Assembly (NCBI RefSeq): GCF_026191675.1
Contig: NZ_JAKRRY010000009.1
Coordinates: forward strand, 62,001-126,000
DNA from: Vibrio qingdaonensis
GTDB lineage: Bacteria > Pseudomonadota > Gammaproteobacteria > Enterobacterales > Vibrionaceae
Reading direction: 5' to 3'
DNA length: 64,000 nt
Part shown: piece by piece, positions 19,414-30,657 of the stretch
How the letters are laid out: each line of letters opens with the position of its first letter
Numbering within the stretch: the first letter of the stretch is position 1
The notes under the pieces: model-generated
What the model was told of the DNA's origin: nothing
The model's database searches: none
What the model saw: only the letters and a program-made list of their open reading frames with translations
Position numbers and translations under genes: made by a program

Positions 19414-21858
19414 TTATGCCACTTCCTCCATGGCTGGATAGACTGGCTTTGCTGCGAGTTCCTCTGATGCGAAGTCGTCGACATTAATGGTATAGAGACG
19501 ATGAGCTTCCGCTGTTTTTAATACCATCGCTTCGTCTTGGCCAATAATGCCTTTTTCTAAACCGATTTCAGCGACGCTATCGAGGTTCGTGAATGGGCGA
19601 CGTTGACCTAACTCTTTGCATATTTTATTGAAAATAGGTTCGGCTTTTAATACCACTTCTAAAGCAAGTTCAATACGACCAGCAGGGTTAAACTCCGTCG
19701 GTTCTAAGTATTGACCGCGGCCAAGGCGGCTACGTGCACCGCAAGGCGTTTGAAGGATTCGCGCCACCTGGCTATCGAGTTTATCCGACGGGGCGACTCT
19801 CACCGTGCCAAACGGTAAAACCACAACGCGTAACAAGCGACCAATAGTTTTATTTGGGAAGTTGGTTAAAAAGTCGTCCAAAGCTTGTTCGGTTTGTTTC
19901 AAACTATCTTGTAGACCCCAGTGCATCAATGGTAGGTCTTCACTTTGACGACCTTCGTTATCAAAACGTTTAAGTGCTGCCGTGCTCAAATACAATTGGC
20001 TCAAAATATCACCGAGACGAGCAGAGAGGCGTTCTTTGCGTTTTAGTGAGCCGCCTAGCACTGCCATCGAGACGTCTGATAGCAAGGCAAGGTTGGCACT
20101 GTAACGGTTAAGCTGTTGATAGTATCGTTTTGTGGCATCTTTATGAGGGGTATCTGAACCACGACCATCGGTCATTCCTAACCACAAACTGCGAATGAAG
20201 TTACTAATGGCAAATGACACGTGTCCAGCTAGCGCTCGGTCAAAGTTTGAGACGGCGCTGCCCTGCGTTGAGTAGGCGGCTTCCATTTCTTTTAGGACAT
20301 AAGGGTGACAACGAATCGCACCTTGCCCGTAAATGATCATTGAACGTGTCAGGATATTCGCGCCTTCTACGGTAATCGCAATTGGTGCACCTTGGTAGCC
20401 TCGTGCCAGGAAGTTTGATGGACCAAGACAGACGCCTTTACCGCCAACAATGTCCATTGCATCGATAATGGCGCGCTGACCTCGGTGCGTACAGTGGTAC
20501 TTAACAATGGCAGAAATCACCGATGGTTTTTCACCCAAATCGATACCTGTGACCGTTAGACTGCTTGCCGCGTCCATCACGTAAGCATTACCTGCAATAC
20601 GTGCTAATGGCTCTTCAATCCCTTCCATATGGCCGATAGGCTGTTTAAATTGACGACGGATACGTGCGTAGGCTCCTGTCGCTAATGCCGCTGTTTTGAT
20701 GCCACCAGTGGAGTTTGAAGGCAGGGTAATACCACGACCGACTGACAGACACTCAACTAACATGCGCCAGCCTTGACCGGCCATCTTAGGCCCCCCAATG
20801 ATGAAATCGAGAGGAACGAAAAGAGACTGCGCTTTAGTCGGACCATTTTGGAACGGCAGATTTAATGGGAAATGACGATTACCGATTTCCACACCTTTAA
20901 GGTCGGTAGGGATCAGCGCACAGGTGATCCCTAAATCAGTTTTGTCTCCAATTAGACCATCGGGATCTCTAAGCTTAAAAGCCAACCCTAGAACCGTTGC
21001 CACGGGGGCTAATGTGATATAGCGCTTGTTCCATGTGAGATTCATCCCCAAGACTTCTTTACCTTCCCATTGACCCTTGCACACAACGCCAAAGTCAGGG
21101 ATAGATCCTGCATCGGAGCCAGCCTCTGGACTTGTTAATGCAAAGCATGGAATTTCTTTGCCGACAGCGAGACGAGGCAAGTAATAATCTTTTTGTTCTT
21201 CAGTTCCATAATGTTGCAATAATTCACCTGGACCCAGTGAATTAGGGACACCAACGGTAGAGGATAGGACGCTGGATACACCGGTTAGTTTTTGTAGTAC
21301 CAGTGATTGAGCGTAAGCGGAAAATTCTAACCCACCGTATTGTTTCTTAATGATCATGGCGAAAAATTTATGATCTTTTAGGTACTGCCAAACGTCGGCA
21401 GGAAGATCGGCAAGTTCGTGAGTGACTTGATAATCGTTGACCATCGCACAGACTTCGTTGACTGGCCCATCTAAAAAATCTTGCTCTTCTTGACTCAGCT
21501 TAGGTGCGCTGATGTGTTGCAGCGTTTGCCAATTTGGTTTGCCTTTGAATAACTCAGCTTCCCACCATACCGTACCAGCATCGAGTGCTTCTTTTTCTGT
21601 TTGAGACATCGCTGGCAGCACTTTCTTAAAAAGTGCGAGTGCTTTTTCTGATACGAGTGTTTGACGTATCGCTGGAACACAAGTTACCGCGATGAGTAAC
21701 ACATAGACACTCCATGCAATAAAGCCAAAAGTGCCAAGTAGTGTTCCTATTGCCATAGCTGCAGAAACAAGTAAAAGAGATTTTGCTAACGATGCACGTT
21801 GATAAAAGCTAACGCCAACCGCTCCGAGCAATATGACAGTAGAGAGCAAGATGTCCAT
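19414..21858 (-). CDS. fadE: FadE, acyl-CoA dehydrogenase
   Basis: FadE catalyses the first, FAD-dependent oxidation of acyl-CoA in beta-oxidation. The 814-residue length equals that of E. coli FadE. The N-terminus has two hydrophobic segments (about residues 1-60) suggesting inner-membrane attachment. The acyl-CoA dehydrogenase core follows, with [44 protein letters not shown] and [29 protein letters not shown] in segments, and [20 protein letters not shown] FadR-like operator lies 90 bases upstream. The gene is divergent from gmhA, as in E. coli. Confidence 0.97.
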   Translation of the reverse strand: MDILLSTVILLGAVGVSFYQRASLAKSLLLVSAAMAIGTLLGTFGFIAWSVYVLLIAVTCVPAIRQTLVSEKALALFKKVLPAMSQTEKEALDAGTVWWEAELFKGKPNWQTLQHISAPKLSQEEQDFLDGPVNEVCAMVNDYQVTHELADLPADVWQYLKDHKFFAMIIKKQYGGLEFSAYAQSLVLQKLTGVSSVLSSTVGVPNSLGPGELLQHYGTEEQKDYYLPRLAVGKEIPCFALTSPEAGSDAGSIPDFGVVCKGQWEGKEVLGMNLTWNKRYITLAPVATVLGLAFKLRDPDGLIGDKTDLGITCALIPTDLKGVEIGNRHFPLNLPFQNGPTKAQSLFVPLDFIIGGPKMAGQGWRMLVECLSVGRGITLPSNSTGGIKTAALATGAYARIRRQFKQPIGHMEGIEEPLARIAGNAYVMDAASSLTVTGIDLGEKPSVISAIVKYHCTHRGQRAIIDAMDIVGGKGVCLGPSNFLARGYQGAPIAITVEGANILTRSMIIYGQGAIRCHPYVLKEMEAAYSTQGSAVSNFDRALAGHVSFAISNFIRSLWLGMTDGRGSDTPHKDATKRYYQQLNRYSANLALLSDVSMAVLGGSLKRKERLSARLGDILSQLYLSTAALKRFDNEGRQSEDLPLMHWGLQDSLKQTEQALDDFLTNFPNKTIGRLLRVVVLPFGTVRVAPSDKLDSQVARILQTPCGARSRLGRGQYLEPTEFNPAGRIELALEVVLKAEPIFNKICKELGQRRPFTNLDSVAEIGLEKGIIGQDEAMVLKTAEAHRLYTINVDDFASEELAAKPVYPAMEEVA

Positions 21859-22195
21859 GATGGTTCCTTTATCTGGGTATAGTTATTGGATTTTTGGTGT
21901 TGTTATTGGGTTTATGACGCCTCTCTATAAGTACAAATAGTAAAGGCAGGAGGTCGTACCAGTTGTTATTGTAAACTAATTATTGCGAAAATGTAAAATT
22001 TGAAAGTGTTGGTTATCACAGAATAAGGATATGGTGAGTATTGTCTTGAGGAAGTTTTGAATGGATTAACATAAAAAATTGATGATGTGGAGCCGATTGA
22101 ACTGTGATGGCTATCGACAGTCTCTCTGATTTATAGGTACACTCAAGTTAATCGATAACAACCGAACCTATCGGTGCAACAAAGAGAAGAGCCCT
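21859..22195. other. fadE-gmhA divergent intergenic region
   Basis: This 337-base gene-free stretch must hold divergent promoters. It contains a FadR-like site at 21948-21964. I see no convincing sigma-70 promoter pair for gmhA, though AT-rich segments occur at 21965-22080. GAGAAGAG before the ATG is the likely gmhA ribosome-binding site. Confidence 0.6.
21948..21964 (-). promoter_or_regulatory. Putative FadR operator upstream of fadE
   Basis: Read on the minus strand the site is AACTGGTACGACCTCCT, close to the FadR consensus (A-N-CTGGT-CCGAC-N-TGTT) in its core CTGGT-N-CGACCT. It is 90 bases upstream of the fadE start. This fits FadR repression that is relieved by long-chain acyl-CoA, as known for E. 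coli fadE. Confidence 0.75.
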
Positions 22196-22771
22196 ATGTA
22201 CCAAGATCTGATTAAAAGTGAATTAAGCGAAGCAGCAGATGTCTTGAATGCGTTTTTAAGTGATGACGATAACATCGCAAAAATTGAAGCTGCAGCAAAA
22301 ATGATAGCGGCGTCGTTTAAGCAAGACGGTAAGGTTTTATCTTGTGGTAATGGCGGTTCTCATTGTGATGCGATGCATTTTGCTGAAGAACTGACAGGGC
22401 GCTATCGTGAAAACCGTCCAGGTTATGCCGGTATTGCAATTTCTGACGTGAGTCACCTTTCTTGTGTGAGTAACGACTTTGGGTATGAGTATGTCTTTTC
22501 GCGTTATGTTGAAGCCGTAGGGCGCAAAGGGGATGTTCTGTTTGGTCTGTCTACCTCAGGTAATTCTGGTAATATTCTTAAAGCGATTGAAGCGGCAAAA
22601 GAGAAAGGCATGACGACCATTGCCTTGACTGGCAAAGATGGTGGAAAAATGGCCGGATTAGCGGACATTGAAATCCGTGTGCCACATTTCGGCTATGCTG
22701 ATCGAATTCAAGAGATTCATATTAAAATTATCCATATCATCATTCAGTTGATTGAAAAAGAAATGGAATAG
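22196..22771 (+). CDS. gmhA: GmhA (LpcA), sedoheptulose-7-phosphate isomerase
   Basis: GmhA converts sedoheptulose 7-phosphate to D-glycero-manno-heptose 7-phosphate, the first step in heptose supply for the LPS inner core. The 191-residue product is a SIS-domain isomerase. It has [21 protein letters not shown], with zinc-binding and catalytic residues, a central [20 protein letters not shown] phosphate loop, and a C-terminal segment [15 protein letters not shown] with His ligands. Its length matches E. coli (192). It precedes yafJ by 64 bases and may be co-transcribed with it. Confidence 0.97.
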   Translation: MYQDLIKSELSEAADVLNAFLSDDDNIAKIEAAAKMIAASFKQDGKVLSCGNGGSHCDAMHFAEELTGRYRENRPGYAGIAISDVSHLSCVSNDFGYEYVFSRYVEAVGRKGDVLFGLSTSGNSGNILKAIEAAKEKGMTTIALTGKDGGKMAGLADIEIRVPHFGYADRIQEIHIKIIHIIIQLIEKEME

Positions 22772-22835
22772 TTGCTGTATCCAGCGGCGAACAATAGAAC
22801 AATAGAACAATAGGTTATGGAGAATAAGGAACGTA

Positions 22836-23678
22836 ATGTGTGAATTGCTTGGCATGAGCGCCAATGTGCCAACGGACATCTGTTTTAGCTTTACTGGTTT
22901 GATTCAGCGAGGCGGAAATACAGGTCCTCATAAGGATGGATGGGGAATTACTTTCTATGAAGGGAAGGGCTTTAGAACGTTTAAAGACCCAAACCAGAGT
23001 TGTGATTCGCAGATTGCTGAGTTAGTGCAAAGTTACCCGATAAAAAGCCGAGCGGTGGTGAGTCACATTCGTCAGGCCAATCGTGGTCAAGTGAACTTAG
23101 AAAATACGCACCCTTTTACTCGAGAGCTTTGGGGACGCTATTGGACATTTGCACACAATGGTCAATTGAGTGATTACCGGAGTTTGAAGACCGGACGTCA
23201 TCGCCCAGTCGGTGAAACGGACAGTGAACTGTCGTTTTGTTGGTTGCTCAATACGTTGGAAAGCCGTTTTCCTGAGCCGCCACAAGATATGATGGCTATG
23301 TTTGCTTATGTGGCGGAGTGTTGCGATGAGTTACGTCAGTTTGGTGTCTATAACATGATGCTGAGTGATGGTGAGTTTGTCATGACATTCTGTACTAATC
23401 ATCTGTATTGGATTACTCGCAAAGCGCCTTTTGGTAAGGCAACGTTATTGGATGAAGATGTCACCATTAACTTCCAAATGGAGACCACGCCGAATGATGT
23501 GGTTTCAGTGATTGCTACGCAGCCGTTAACCGGCAATGAGACTTGGCATCGAATGAAGCCAGGAGAGTTTAACCTGTTTCATTTTGGTGAGTTGGTATTG
23601 AGCAATTCTGAGCAATTGAAGGATGTTCCATACGCGGCAGCAAAACCCGCGAGTCAGGCACCGACGGAGCCGTTATAG
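22836..23678 (+). CDS. yafJ: YafJ-like class II glutamine amidotransferase
   Basis: The 280-residue product is a class II (Ntn) glutamine amidotransferase domain without a synthase partner domain. Cys2 (MCELLGMSA) is the nucleophile after Met removal. Supporting segments are GPHKDGWG, SHIRQANRG, NTHPF and FAHNGQL, which line the glutamine pocket. The physiological acceptor is unknown. The gene follows gmhA as in E. coli. GGAGAATAAGGAACG lies before the ATG. A strong hairpin separates it from purN. Confidence 0.9.
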   Translation: MCELLGMSANVPTDICFSFTGLIQRGGNTGPHKDGWGITFYEGKGFRTFKDPNQSCDSQIAELVQSYPIKSRAVVSHIRQANRGQVNLENTHPFTRELWGRYWTFAHNGQLSDYRSLKTGRHRPVGETDSELSFCWLLNTLESRFPEPPQDMMAMFAYVAECCDELRQFGVYNMMLSDGEFVMTFCTNHLYWITRKAPFGKATLLDEDVTINFQMETTPNDVVSVIATQPLTGNETWHRMKPGEFNLFHFGELVLSNSEQLKDVPYAAAKPASQAPTEPL

Positions 23679-23746
23679 CGCAAGTGATATTGAATGCCAA
23701 TTTTGATTGTTTTCTTAATTGAGTTCATTGAAATAGTGGCAGCATT

Positions 23747-23779
23747 AAAAAAGCGAGTGTTAACAACACTCGCTTTTTT
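23747..23779. terminator. Bidirectional terminator between yafJ and purN
   Basis: A 15-bp perfect stem AAAAAAGCGAGTGTT/AACACTCGCTTTTTT with a 3-base loop; A and T runs suit both strands. Confidence 0.93.
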
Positions 23780-23813
23780 GTATCTGCATTTTGCTAGTTA
23801 AAGCTGTGCTTTG

Positions 23814-24452
23814 TTATTGATCAGCGTAACCTTGAACACCAAGCTCTTGGCCATCAAGTATCGCTTTGCTGCCATCCATAGACAGGCGATCTTCGACAAA
23901 CCATTTTACGACTAATGGGTAAATTTGGTGCTCTTGGGTTTGAATTCGTTGTTCTAGAATTTCCACCGTGTCGTTATCAAATACTGGCACCTTCGCCTGT
24001 AAGATGATCGGCCCACCGTCCAACTTTTCAGTGACGAAGTGGATGCTAGTACCATGATGCTCATCGCAGTTATCAATGGCGCGTTGATGCGTATTGAGAC
24101 CTGGATATTTTGGTAATAGTGAAGGATGAATATTGATCATTCTCCCCATATAGTGGCGCACAAATTCACCACTCAAAATACGCATGTAACCAGCGAGTAC
24201 CAATAAATCAGGGTTATGCACGTCAATGCGGCGCATAAGCTCGGCATCGAAGGCTTCTCGTGATTCACTGGCTTTTGGATCAAGGAACTCAGCTTCGGCA
24301 CCGGCTTTTCTTGCCCGCTCTAAAGCAAAGGCTGATTCTTTATTCGAGAATACAGCGCGCACTTTTGCGTTGGTGATCGACGTTTCACAAGCATCAATAA
24401 TCGCTTGTAAATTCGTGCCATTCCCTGAAACTAAAACAACGATATTCTTCAT
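23814..24452 (-). CDS. purN: PurN, GAR transformylase 1
   Basis: PurN uses 10-formyl-tetrahydrofolate to formylate glycinamide ribonucleotide in purine synthesis. The 212-residue product matches the E. coli length. VLVSGNGTNLQAIIDA binds phosphate. The catalytic triad is Asn107 and His109 (INIHPSLLPKYPG) and Asp145 (EKLDGGPI). It starts 3 bases after the purM stop, giving the usual purM-purN operon. The PurR box before purM should control both. folD, which supplies related folate cofactors, is also in this window and also has a PurR box. Confidence 0.98.
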   Translation of the reverse strand: MKNIVVLVSGNGTNLQAIIDACETSITNAKVRAVFSNKESAFALERARKAGAEAEFLDPKASESREAFDAELMRRIDVHNPDLLVLAGYMRILSGEFVRHYMGRMINIHPSLLPKYPGLNTHQRAIDNCDEHHGTSIHFVTEKLDGGPIILQAKVPVFDNDTVEILEQRIQTQEHQIYPLVVKWFVEDRLSMDGSKAILDGQELGVQGYADQ

Positions 24453-24455
24453 GAA

Positions 24456-25496
24456 TTACTTGATCTCTACTTGCTCTTCACCAGCTTCGGCAGTTGCGAT
24501 CTCACCAATCACCCAAGCGTTTTCACCTTCAGCTTGTAGCAAAGCTACCGCAGCGTCAGCTTGTTCTTTTGGAAGCGCGACAACAAGACCTACGCCACAG
24601 TTAAATGTACGGTACATTTCAAATGTTTCGACATTGCCTTTCTCTTGTAGCCAGTTGAAGATAGCAGGCCATTCCCAGCTCTTACCGTCGATAACCGCTT
24701 TCGTTCCTTCAGGAAGTACGCGAGGGATGTTTTCCCAGAAGCCGCCGCCTGTGATGTGAGAAATAGCATGAATGTCATGCTCTGCGATCATTTTCAATGC
24801 CGACTTGATATAGATTTTTGTTGGTTCTAGTAGGTGCTCGCCAATGGTGCGCTCACCTAGAATTTCATTTTTGTCTGCGCCTGATACTTCAAGCACTTTG
24901 CGGATCAAAGAGTAGCCATTTGAATGCGGGCCACTTGAACCTACAGCAATGAGGGCATCACCTGCCGCCACTTTTGTGCCATCAATGATGTCTGCTTTTT
25001 CTACGACACCAACACAGAAGCCAGCAACATCGTAGTCATCACCTTCATACATGCCAGGCATTTCAGCGGTTTCACCACCAATGAGTGCACAGCCTGCTTG
25101 AACACAGCCTTCAGCAATACCAGAAACAACATCTGCAGCCGTATCAACGTCTAACTTGCCTGTCGCATAGTAATCTAAGAAAAATAGCGGCTCACCACCT
25201 TGAACGATAAGATCGTTCACACACATGGCGACTAAGTCGATACCAATGGTGTCGTGTTTTTTCAGGTCTAGTGCAAGGCGAAGTTTTGTGCCGACACCAT
25301 CAGTACCTGAAACCAATACAGGCTCTTTGTATTTAGTTGGCAGCTCACATAAAGCACCAAATCCACCGATGCCTCCCATTACTTCAGGGCGACGAGTGCG
25401 CTTAACTGCGCCTTTAATACGGTCAACTAACGCGTTACCTGCATCAATGTCTACACCAGCGTCTTTATAGCTTAGGGAAGTGTTGTTTCCGCTCAC
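24456..25496 (-). CDS. purM: PurM, AIR synthetase
   Basis: PurM closes the imidazole ring, turning FGAM into aminoimidazole ribonucleotide with ATP. The 346-residue product has [65 protein letters not shown] (in pieces) and [11 protein letters not shown], all family-typical. The start is GTG at 25496, with AGGA seven bases upstream. The ATP-binding Asp and Gly-rich motifs appear intact. Purine repression is expected from the PurR box 67 bases upstream of the start. Confidence 0.98.
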   Translation of the reverse strand: MSGNNTSLSYKDAGVDIDAGNALVDRIKGAVKRTRRPEVMGGIGGFGALCELPTKYKEPVLVSGTDGVGTKLRLALDLKKHDTIGIDLVAMCVNDLIVQGGEPLFFLDYYATGKLDVDTAADVVSGIAEGCVQAGCALIGGETAEMPGMYEGDDYDVAGFCVGVVEKADIIDGTKVAAGDALIAVGSSGPHSNGYSLIRKVLEVSGADKNEILGERTIGEHLLEPTKIYIKSALKMIAEHDIHAISHITGGGFWENIPRVLPEGTKAVIDGKSWEWPAIFNWLQEKGNVETFEMYRTFNCGVGLVVALPKEQADAAVALLQAEGENAWVIGEIATAEAGEEQVEIK

Positions 25497-25562
25497 GGGA
25501 CAGTCCTCGATAAATAATTGGAAGTGAAAAGCGGCGCTATTCTAACAGGGGTTTACGTAAAA

Positions 25563-25578
25563 AGGAAAACGTTTGCGT
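25563..25578 (-). promoter_or_regulatory. PurR operator upstream of purMN
   Basis: On the minus strand this reads ACGCAAACGTTTTCCT, which fits the PurR 16-mer consensus at every fixed position. It lies in the shared purM/upp intergenic region, nearer purM, and is expected to repress purMN when hypoxanthine or guanine is plentiful. Confidence 0.92.
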
Positions 25579-25677
25579 AAGAAAATTTAAACTATTTTTT
25601 AAGGTACGGTTTAACAAGAATAAGCAGGATTAGATCAAACTTTTCTGTGGAAAGTTGCCTTTAATGACGAAACTCAA

Positions 25678-25706
25678 CTGAAATAAGCCGATAAAGCATG
25701 TATAAT
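25678..25706 (+). promoter_or_regulatory. Probable upp promoter
   Basis: A perfect TATAAT at 25701-25706 has a weak -35 CTGAAA 17 bases upstream. The upp ATG follows 34 bases after the -10 element. Confidence 0.55.
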
Positions 25707-25739
25707 TTTGGCGTTTTGTAAAAATTGCCGGAGTTGGAC

Positions 25740-26366
25740 ATGAAAGTTGTTGAAGTTAAACACCCACTTGTTAAGCACAAACTTGGTTTGATGCGCGAAG
25801 GGGACATCAGCACAAAGCGTTTTCGTGAGCTTGCGACTGAAGTTGGTAGCTTGCTGACTTATGAAGCAACTGCAGATTTTGAGACTGAAAAAGTCACAAT
25901 TGAAGGTTGGAATGGTCCCGTTGAAGTGGATCAGATTAAAGGTAAAAAAGTCACGGTTGTTCCAATTCTTCGTGCTGGTCTAGGTATGATGGATGGCGTT
26001 CTTGAGCATATGCCAAGTGCACGTATTAGTGTTGTTGGTGTTTACCGTGATGAAGAAACACTTGAGCCAGTGCCTTACTTTAACAAACTAGCATCAAACA
26101 TGGACGAGCGTATTGCGCTAGTTGTGGATCCAATGCTAGCAACGGGTGGTTCAATGATCGCCACTATCGATCTTCTTAAAGAGAAAGGTTGTAAGTCGAT
26201 TAAAGTACTTGTACTAGTTGCAGCGCCGGAAGGTATTGAAGCGCTAGAGAAAGCGCACCCTGAGGTGGAGCTTTACACTGCTGCTATCGATGAATGCTTG
26301 AACGACAAAGGTTACATTGTTCCGGGTCTTGGTGACGCGGGTGATAAAATCTTCGGTACACTGTAA
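25740..26366 (+). CDS. upp: Upp, uracil phosphoribosyltransferase
   Basis: Upp salvages uracil, joining it with PRPP to make UMP. The 208-residue length is identical to E. coli. PRPP is bound by [12 protein letters not shown], and uracil by the C-terminal [17 protein letters not shown]. The ATG at 25740 ([16 protein letters not shown]) has GGAG six bases upstream; an in-frame ATG-less extension at 25725 is not needed. The uracil permease gene uraA is next to it but convergent here. In E. coli upp and uraA form one operon. Confidence 0.98.
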   Translation: MKVVEVKHPLVKHKLGLMREGDISTKRFRELATEVGSLLTYEATADFETEKVTIEGWNGPVEVDQIKGKKVTVVPILRAGLGMMDGVLEHMPSARISVVGVYRDEETLEPVPYFNKLASNMDERIALVVDPMLATGGSMIATIDLLKEKGCKSIKVLVLVAAPEGIEALEKAHPEVELYTAAIDECLNDKGYIVPGLGDAGDKIFGTL

Positions 26367-26423
26367 TTCCGAGCGGCGATAATTAAGTCATTCGTTACTT
26401 AGATTACGATTGAATTGGTGATT

Positions 26424-26455
26424 AAAAAGGCTGACATCATGTCAGCCTTTTTTTT
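26424..26455. terminator. Bidirectional terminator between upp and uraA
   Basis: A 13-bp stem AAAAAGGCTGACA/TGTCAGCCTTTTT with a 3-base loop lies midway between the convergent genes. Confidence 0.93.
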
Positions 26456-26467
26456 GTCTATAGCGTT

Positions 26468-27709
26468 TTAGTCTTCCATTTGTGCGTTATCAACGACCTT
26501 GTTTTCACCTAGGTCATGAGGCAGAACAAGATTCAAGATAATCGCGACGATACCACATAAGCTCACGCCTTGAAGGCTGAAATCGCCAATACCAAAAGCC
26601 ATACCGCCAATACCGAATACCAGAGTAATCGCAACAATTACCAGGTTGCGTGACTTATGAAGGTCGACATTGTTCTTAATTAATGTATTGAGGCCGACCG
26701 TCGCGATTGAGCCAAAGAGTAAGATCATTATGCCGCCCATAACCGGGACCGGAATCGTTTGTAGCACTGCCCCGAGTTTTCCAACCAGCGCAAGTACAAT
26801 TGCCGTTACCGCTGCCCACGTCATAATGACAGGGTTGAATGCTTTAGTGAGCATTACTGCCCCTGTCACTTCGCTATAGGTGGTGTTAGGTGGCGCGCCC
26901 ATCATTGATGCTGCGATTGTTGCAACCCCGTCACCCGCGATAGTGCGGTGTAAACCTGGTTTTTTAAGGTAATCTTTTCCAGTTACATTGGAAATAGCCA
27001 GCATATCACCGACATGCTCTACTGCAGGAGCAATAGCCACTGGTAGCATAAACAGGATGGCATTGATGTTGAATTCAGGTGCGGTAAAGTTAGGAAGGGA
27101 TAACCACGCGGCCTGAACGACAGGGCTAAAATCAACCACGCCAAAAATAAGGCTGGTGATGTAACCTGCTAGGATACCGCTCACGATAGGAAGTAGCTTA
27201 AGGAAGCCTTTAGAAAAAACGCTCACGCCTACGGTGACTAGCAGTGAGATAGCAGAGATCCACAGCGATGCATCAGCTGCGATAAGCTGAACACTACCGT
27301 CACTGGTTTTACCCAGCGCCATATTAACAGCAACAGGTGCAAGGCCAAGGCCGATCACCATAATGACTGGACCAACGACCACGGGAGGCAGTAGTTTATG
27401 AATGATCGCGACGCCGCGCACTTTGATGAGTACGCCCATTAAGACGTAAACCACCCCGGCTGCCATTAGACCCCCCATGGTCGCCCCCACGCCCCATGTC
27501 TGAATACCAAACATGATTGGAGCGATGAACGCAAAAGAAGAAGCAAGGAAAATGGGTACGCTGCGTTTAGTTATCAGTTGGAAAAGAAGGGTACCAACGC
27601 CGGCGCCAAATAGGGCAACGTTAGGGTCAAGCCCTGTTAGCAAAGGGACAAGAACTAAGGAACCAAATGCAACGAACAGCATTTGCGAACCTTGAAGAAT
27701 TGTTTTCAT
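26468..27709 (-). CDS. uraA: UraA, uracil permease
   Basis: UraA is an inner-membrane uracil-proton symporter of the NCS2 family. The 413-residue product is almost wholly hydrophobic, with about 12-14 membrane segments. Signatures include ASSFAFIAPIMFG, the substrate-binding region PVAIAPAVEHVGDML with the conserved Glu-His pair, and GAPPNTTYSEVTGAVMLT, which is NCS2-typical. A TCAAGG element lies upstream of the ATG on the minus strand, within a run with no perfect Shine-Dalgarno. It faces upp across a terminator, so the two salvage genes are regulated separately. Confidence 0.95.
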   Translation of the reverse strand: MKTILQGSQMLFVAFGSLVLVPLLTGLDPNVALFGAGVGTLLFQLITKRSVPIFLASSFAFIAPIMFGIQTWGVGATMGGLMAAGVVYVLMGVLIKVRGVAIIHKLLPPVVVGPVIMVIGLGLAPVAVNMALGKTSDGSVQLIAADASLWISAISLLVTVGVSVFSKGFLKLLPIVSGILAGYITSLIFGVVDFSPVVQAAWLSLPNFTAPEFNINAILFMLPVAIAPAVEHVGDMLAISNVTGKDYLKKPGLHRTIAGDGVATIAASMMGAPPNTTYSEVTGAVMLTKAFNPVIMTWAAVTAIVLALVGKLGAVLQTIPVPVMGGIMILLFGSIATVGLNTLIKNNVDLHKSRNLVIVAITLVFGIGGMAFGIGDFSLQGVSLCGIVAIILNLVLPHDLGENKVVDNAQMED

Positions 27710-27781
27710 TATTTAATATTCCAAGCAAGTCATAAGCACACCCAACCGCAGTCAGGCAAATTCGCGCGATAGTATCACTTT

Positions 27782-27793
27782 GTAATCGATTAC
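27782..27793. promoter_or_regulatory. Perfect 12-bp palindrome upstream of uraA
   Basis: GTAATCGATTAC is a perfect palindrome in the divergent region between uraA and the DUF2066 gene, about 73 bases before the uraA start. It could be a dimeric-regulator half-pair or chance. Confidence 0.35.
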
Positions 27794-27982
27794 TTAATGA
27801 TCTTGGTAAATAAATCCGCTTTATTGTTACAAATATCTCAATACTTGCTGTGCTATTCTATCTGTGGGTGTCGAGATCGCCTTGTGCTTGGATAATTTAA
27901 CCAAACCTTGAAGCAGTCTGCTTGCTCCTGTCCTCATGTTTGCTTATTATTCCGACTTATATCTTTGTTATTTAGGATTCCT

Positions 27983-29218
27983 ATGCGTTATTTTGCTTGG
28001 TTGTTGGTTGGATTATGTTCGTTACCAGCGTATGCGTTGACTAAAGTTGATATTTACTCAACTCAAATTGCGGTGAATACGGAAGAACCAAACGCCGATG
28101 AAATTGCACGTCAGCAGGGAATGCTAGAGGTGCTTGTGCGTGCTAGTGGTGACGCGAGTGTTGCGTCAAATAGTGTCGTTAAAAAAGCACTGGGCCAGAG
28201 CTCTCGGTATATTTCTCAGCTTGGCTATACTCAAGTTGATGGTCAGCAAGCGTTAAACATGAAGTTTAATAGCAATCAAATTGATGTGTTATTACAACAA
28301 GCTGAATTGACATCTTGGCCAGCAGAGCGCAGTAACATCATGGTATGGCTAGTTGAAGATAATGGTTACGATCGTACCATCACGTGGGAACATAGTAACT
28401 CTGCAATGGCGACTCAGTTGCGTGCTGAGGCGAAAAAGCGTGGCTTACCATTAACGTTTCCTGTTGGGGACTTTGATGATATGACCGGTATCCAGTCGAC
28501 TGACTTATGGGGTGGCTTTGTTAGCTCAATAGGACAGGCGACGATGCGTTACCCTGTTGATGCCGTGATGGTGATCAAAGCGGATGGTCGCCAGCTACGT
28601 TGGTCTTTATATGATCAATCTCCTGCTAGTATGGGTAAAACACAGATTGCTCCCATTACCGGTGGCACATCTGGAGAGCAAGCGGCGCAAAGCGTAATTG
28701 CTCAAGTGAGTGATTACTACGCATCGAAAAATACCTCAGTCGTCAGTGGTGACAGTGCGGGTACCGTAACTGTCGCTTTTAATGGTCTAGCGAACGCCGA
28801 TGCTTTCTTTACCTTAGAGCGCGCGTTAGGTCGACTTGCCTCGACGGCTCGTGTCGATGTGGCAGAAATTCGTGGCAATAATGTTATCGTCCGTGTGGCG
28901 TTATTAGGTTCTATCGACTCTTTTGAGCAAGAAGTACTTAAGCTTGGTTTAGTTAAGAAAGTTGAAGTGGTTGAAGAGGTTGCTGAAGAGGTACTTGAAG
29001 CCGCTGAACCGAAGCAACTGCCAGAGACTTCAGCATTGGTATCAGCGGAAGAGACGCTTCAAACCCCTAATGAAGCGGGTGCAAATGTTTCTGATGTTAA
29101 TGTATCTGATGGCTTAGAGTCGTCTACAACCGACTCTTCGGCAGAGACTGCTAGCGATGATAAAACGGCGTCGGGGTTAATCTCAAAACCTAAGCTTGTA
29201 TTTGAGTGGTTGTACTAA
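27983..29218 (+). CDS. DUF2066 domain-containing secreted protein
   Basis: The function is unknown. The 411-residue product starts with a signal peptide (MRYFAWLLVGLCSLPAYA, cleaved near residue 18), followed by a conserved DUF2066 region (about 19-320). From about residue 325 comes an acidic, low-complexity tail rich in Glu, Ala, Ser and Thr that looks disordered, ending in a short ordered motif, PKLVFEWLY. AGGA lies five bases before ATG 27983. An in-frame ATG further upstream would bury this signal peptide. It is divergent from uraA and ends at a strong terminator shared with the DUF2069 gene. Confidence 0.8.
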   Translation: MRYFAWLLVGLCSLPAYALTKVDIYSTQIAVNTEEPNADEIARQQGMLEVLVRASGDASVASNSVVKKALGQSSRYISQLGYTQVDGQQALNMKFNSNQIDVLLQQAELTSWPAERSNIMVWLVEDNGYDRTITWEHSNSAMATQLRAEAKKRGLPLTFPVGDFDDMTGIQSTDLWGGFVSSIGQATMRYPVDAVMVIKADGRQLRWSLYDQSPASMGKTQIAPITGGTSGEQAAQSVIAQVSDYYASKNTSVVSGDSAGTVTVAFNGLANADAFFTLERALGRLASTARVDVAEIRGNNVIVRVALLGSIDSFEQEVLKLGLVKKVEVVEEVAEEVLEAAEPKQLPETSALVSAEETLQTPNEAGANVSDVNVSDGLESSTTDSSAETASDDKTASGLISKPKLVFEWLY

Positions 29219-29256
29219 CGTCGCGTTGGTCATATTAATGACAGACAGCAAATAAT

Positions 29257-29283
29257 AAAAAAGGAGGCTCAGCCTCCTTTTTT
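29257..29283. terminator. Bidirectional terminator after DUF2066 gene
   Basis: AAAAAAGGAGGC/GCCTCCTTTTTT pairs over 12 bp with loop TCA. It also lies just past the 3' end of the minus-strand DUF2069 gene. Confidence 0.92.
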
Positions 29284-29288
29284 ATTGG

Positions 29289-29722
29289 TTATTGTTTCTT
29301 TTCAAAGGTTTCTTTTTCTTTTTTCTCAACGCTGGATAGGCGCGGTAATCTTAGCCCCATTTCTTTCCCTTTGACTCTGGCATAAAGCGTATTGCCGATG
29401 AAAGTGAGTGTCGTGAGCAGTAACTCTATCGCCGCTAACCAACGTTCACCTTCATCGGTGTATAACAAAGTAAAGGCGTGTAAGAAATAGAGCATGAGCA
29501 TGAAGTTAGCCCATGCATGCGTATAAGGTTTACCAGCAAGGATACCGGGTAAAGGCAGCAGTAGTGGAATCGCCCATGCGACGGTAATGGCAAGCGCATT
29601 AACGTGCGGGTGAGGCGAAAGGGTGCTGTGCCATAAAACGACCCATGTGAGTAATGCTAAGTTGGTAAACAGAGCAAAGTAGCGAACGTAGTGAACTTTT
29701 GGTTGCAATCGTGTCATGTCCA

Positions 29723-29723
<1 letters not shown>
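29289..29723 (-). CDS. DUF2069 family inner-membrane protein
   Basis: The product is a 144-residue membrane protein of unknown function. Four hydrophobic segments are visible (about 15-32, 40-62, 70-88 and 96-115), followed by a basic, then Lys/Glu-rich C-terminal tail. YTHAWANFMLMLYFLHA is typical of DUF2069. The ATG overlaps the stop of the upstream wrbA-like gene (TAATG), so translation is probably coupled. It is the last gene of the bepA/arsC/wrbA/DUF2069 run on the minus strand. Confidence 0.8.
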
Positions 29724-30645
<922 letters not shown>

Positions 30646-30657
30646 GTAGATTCCTTT

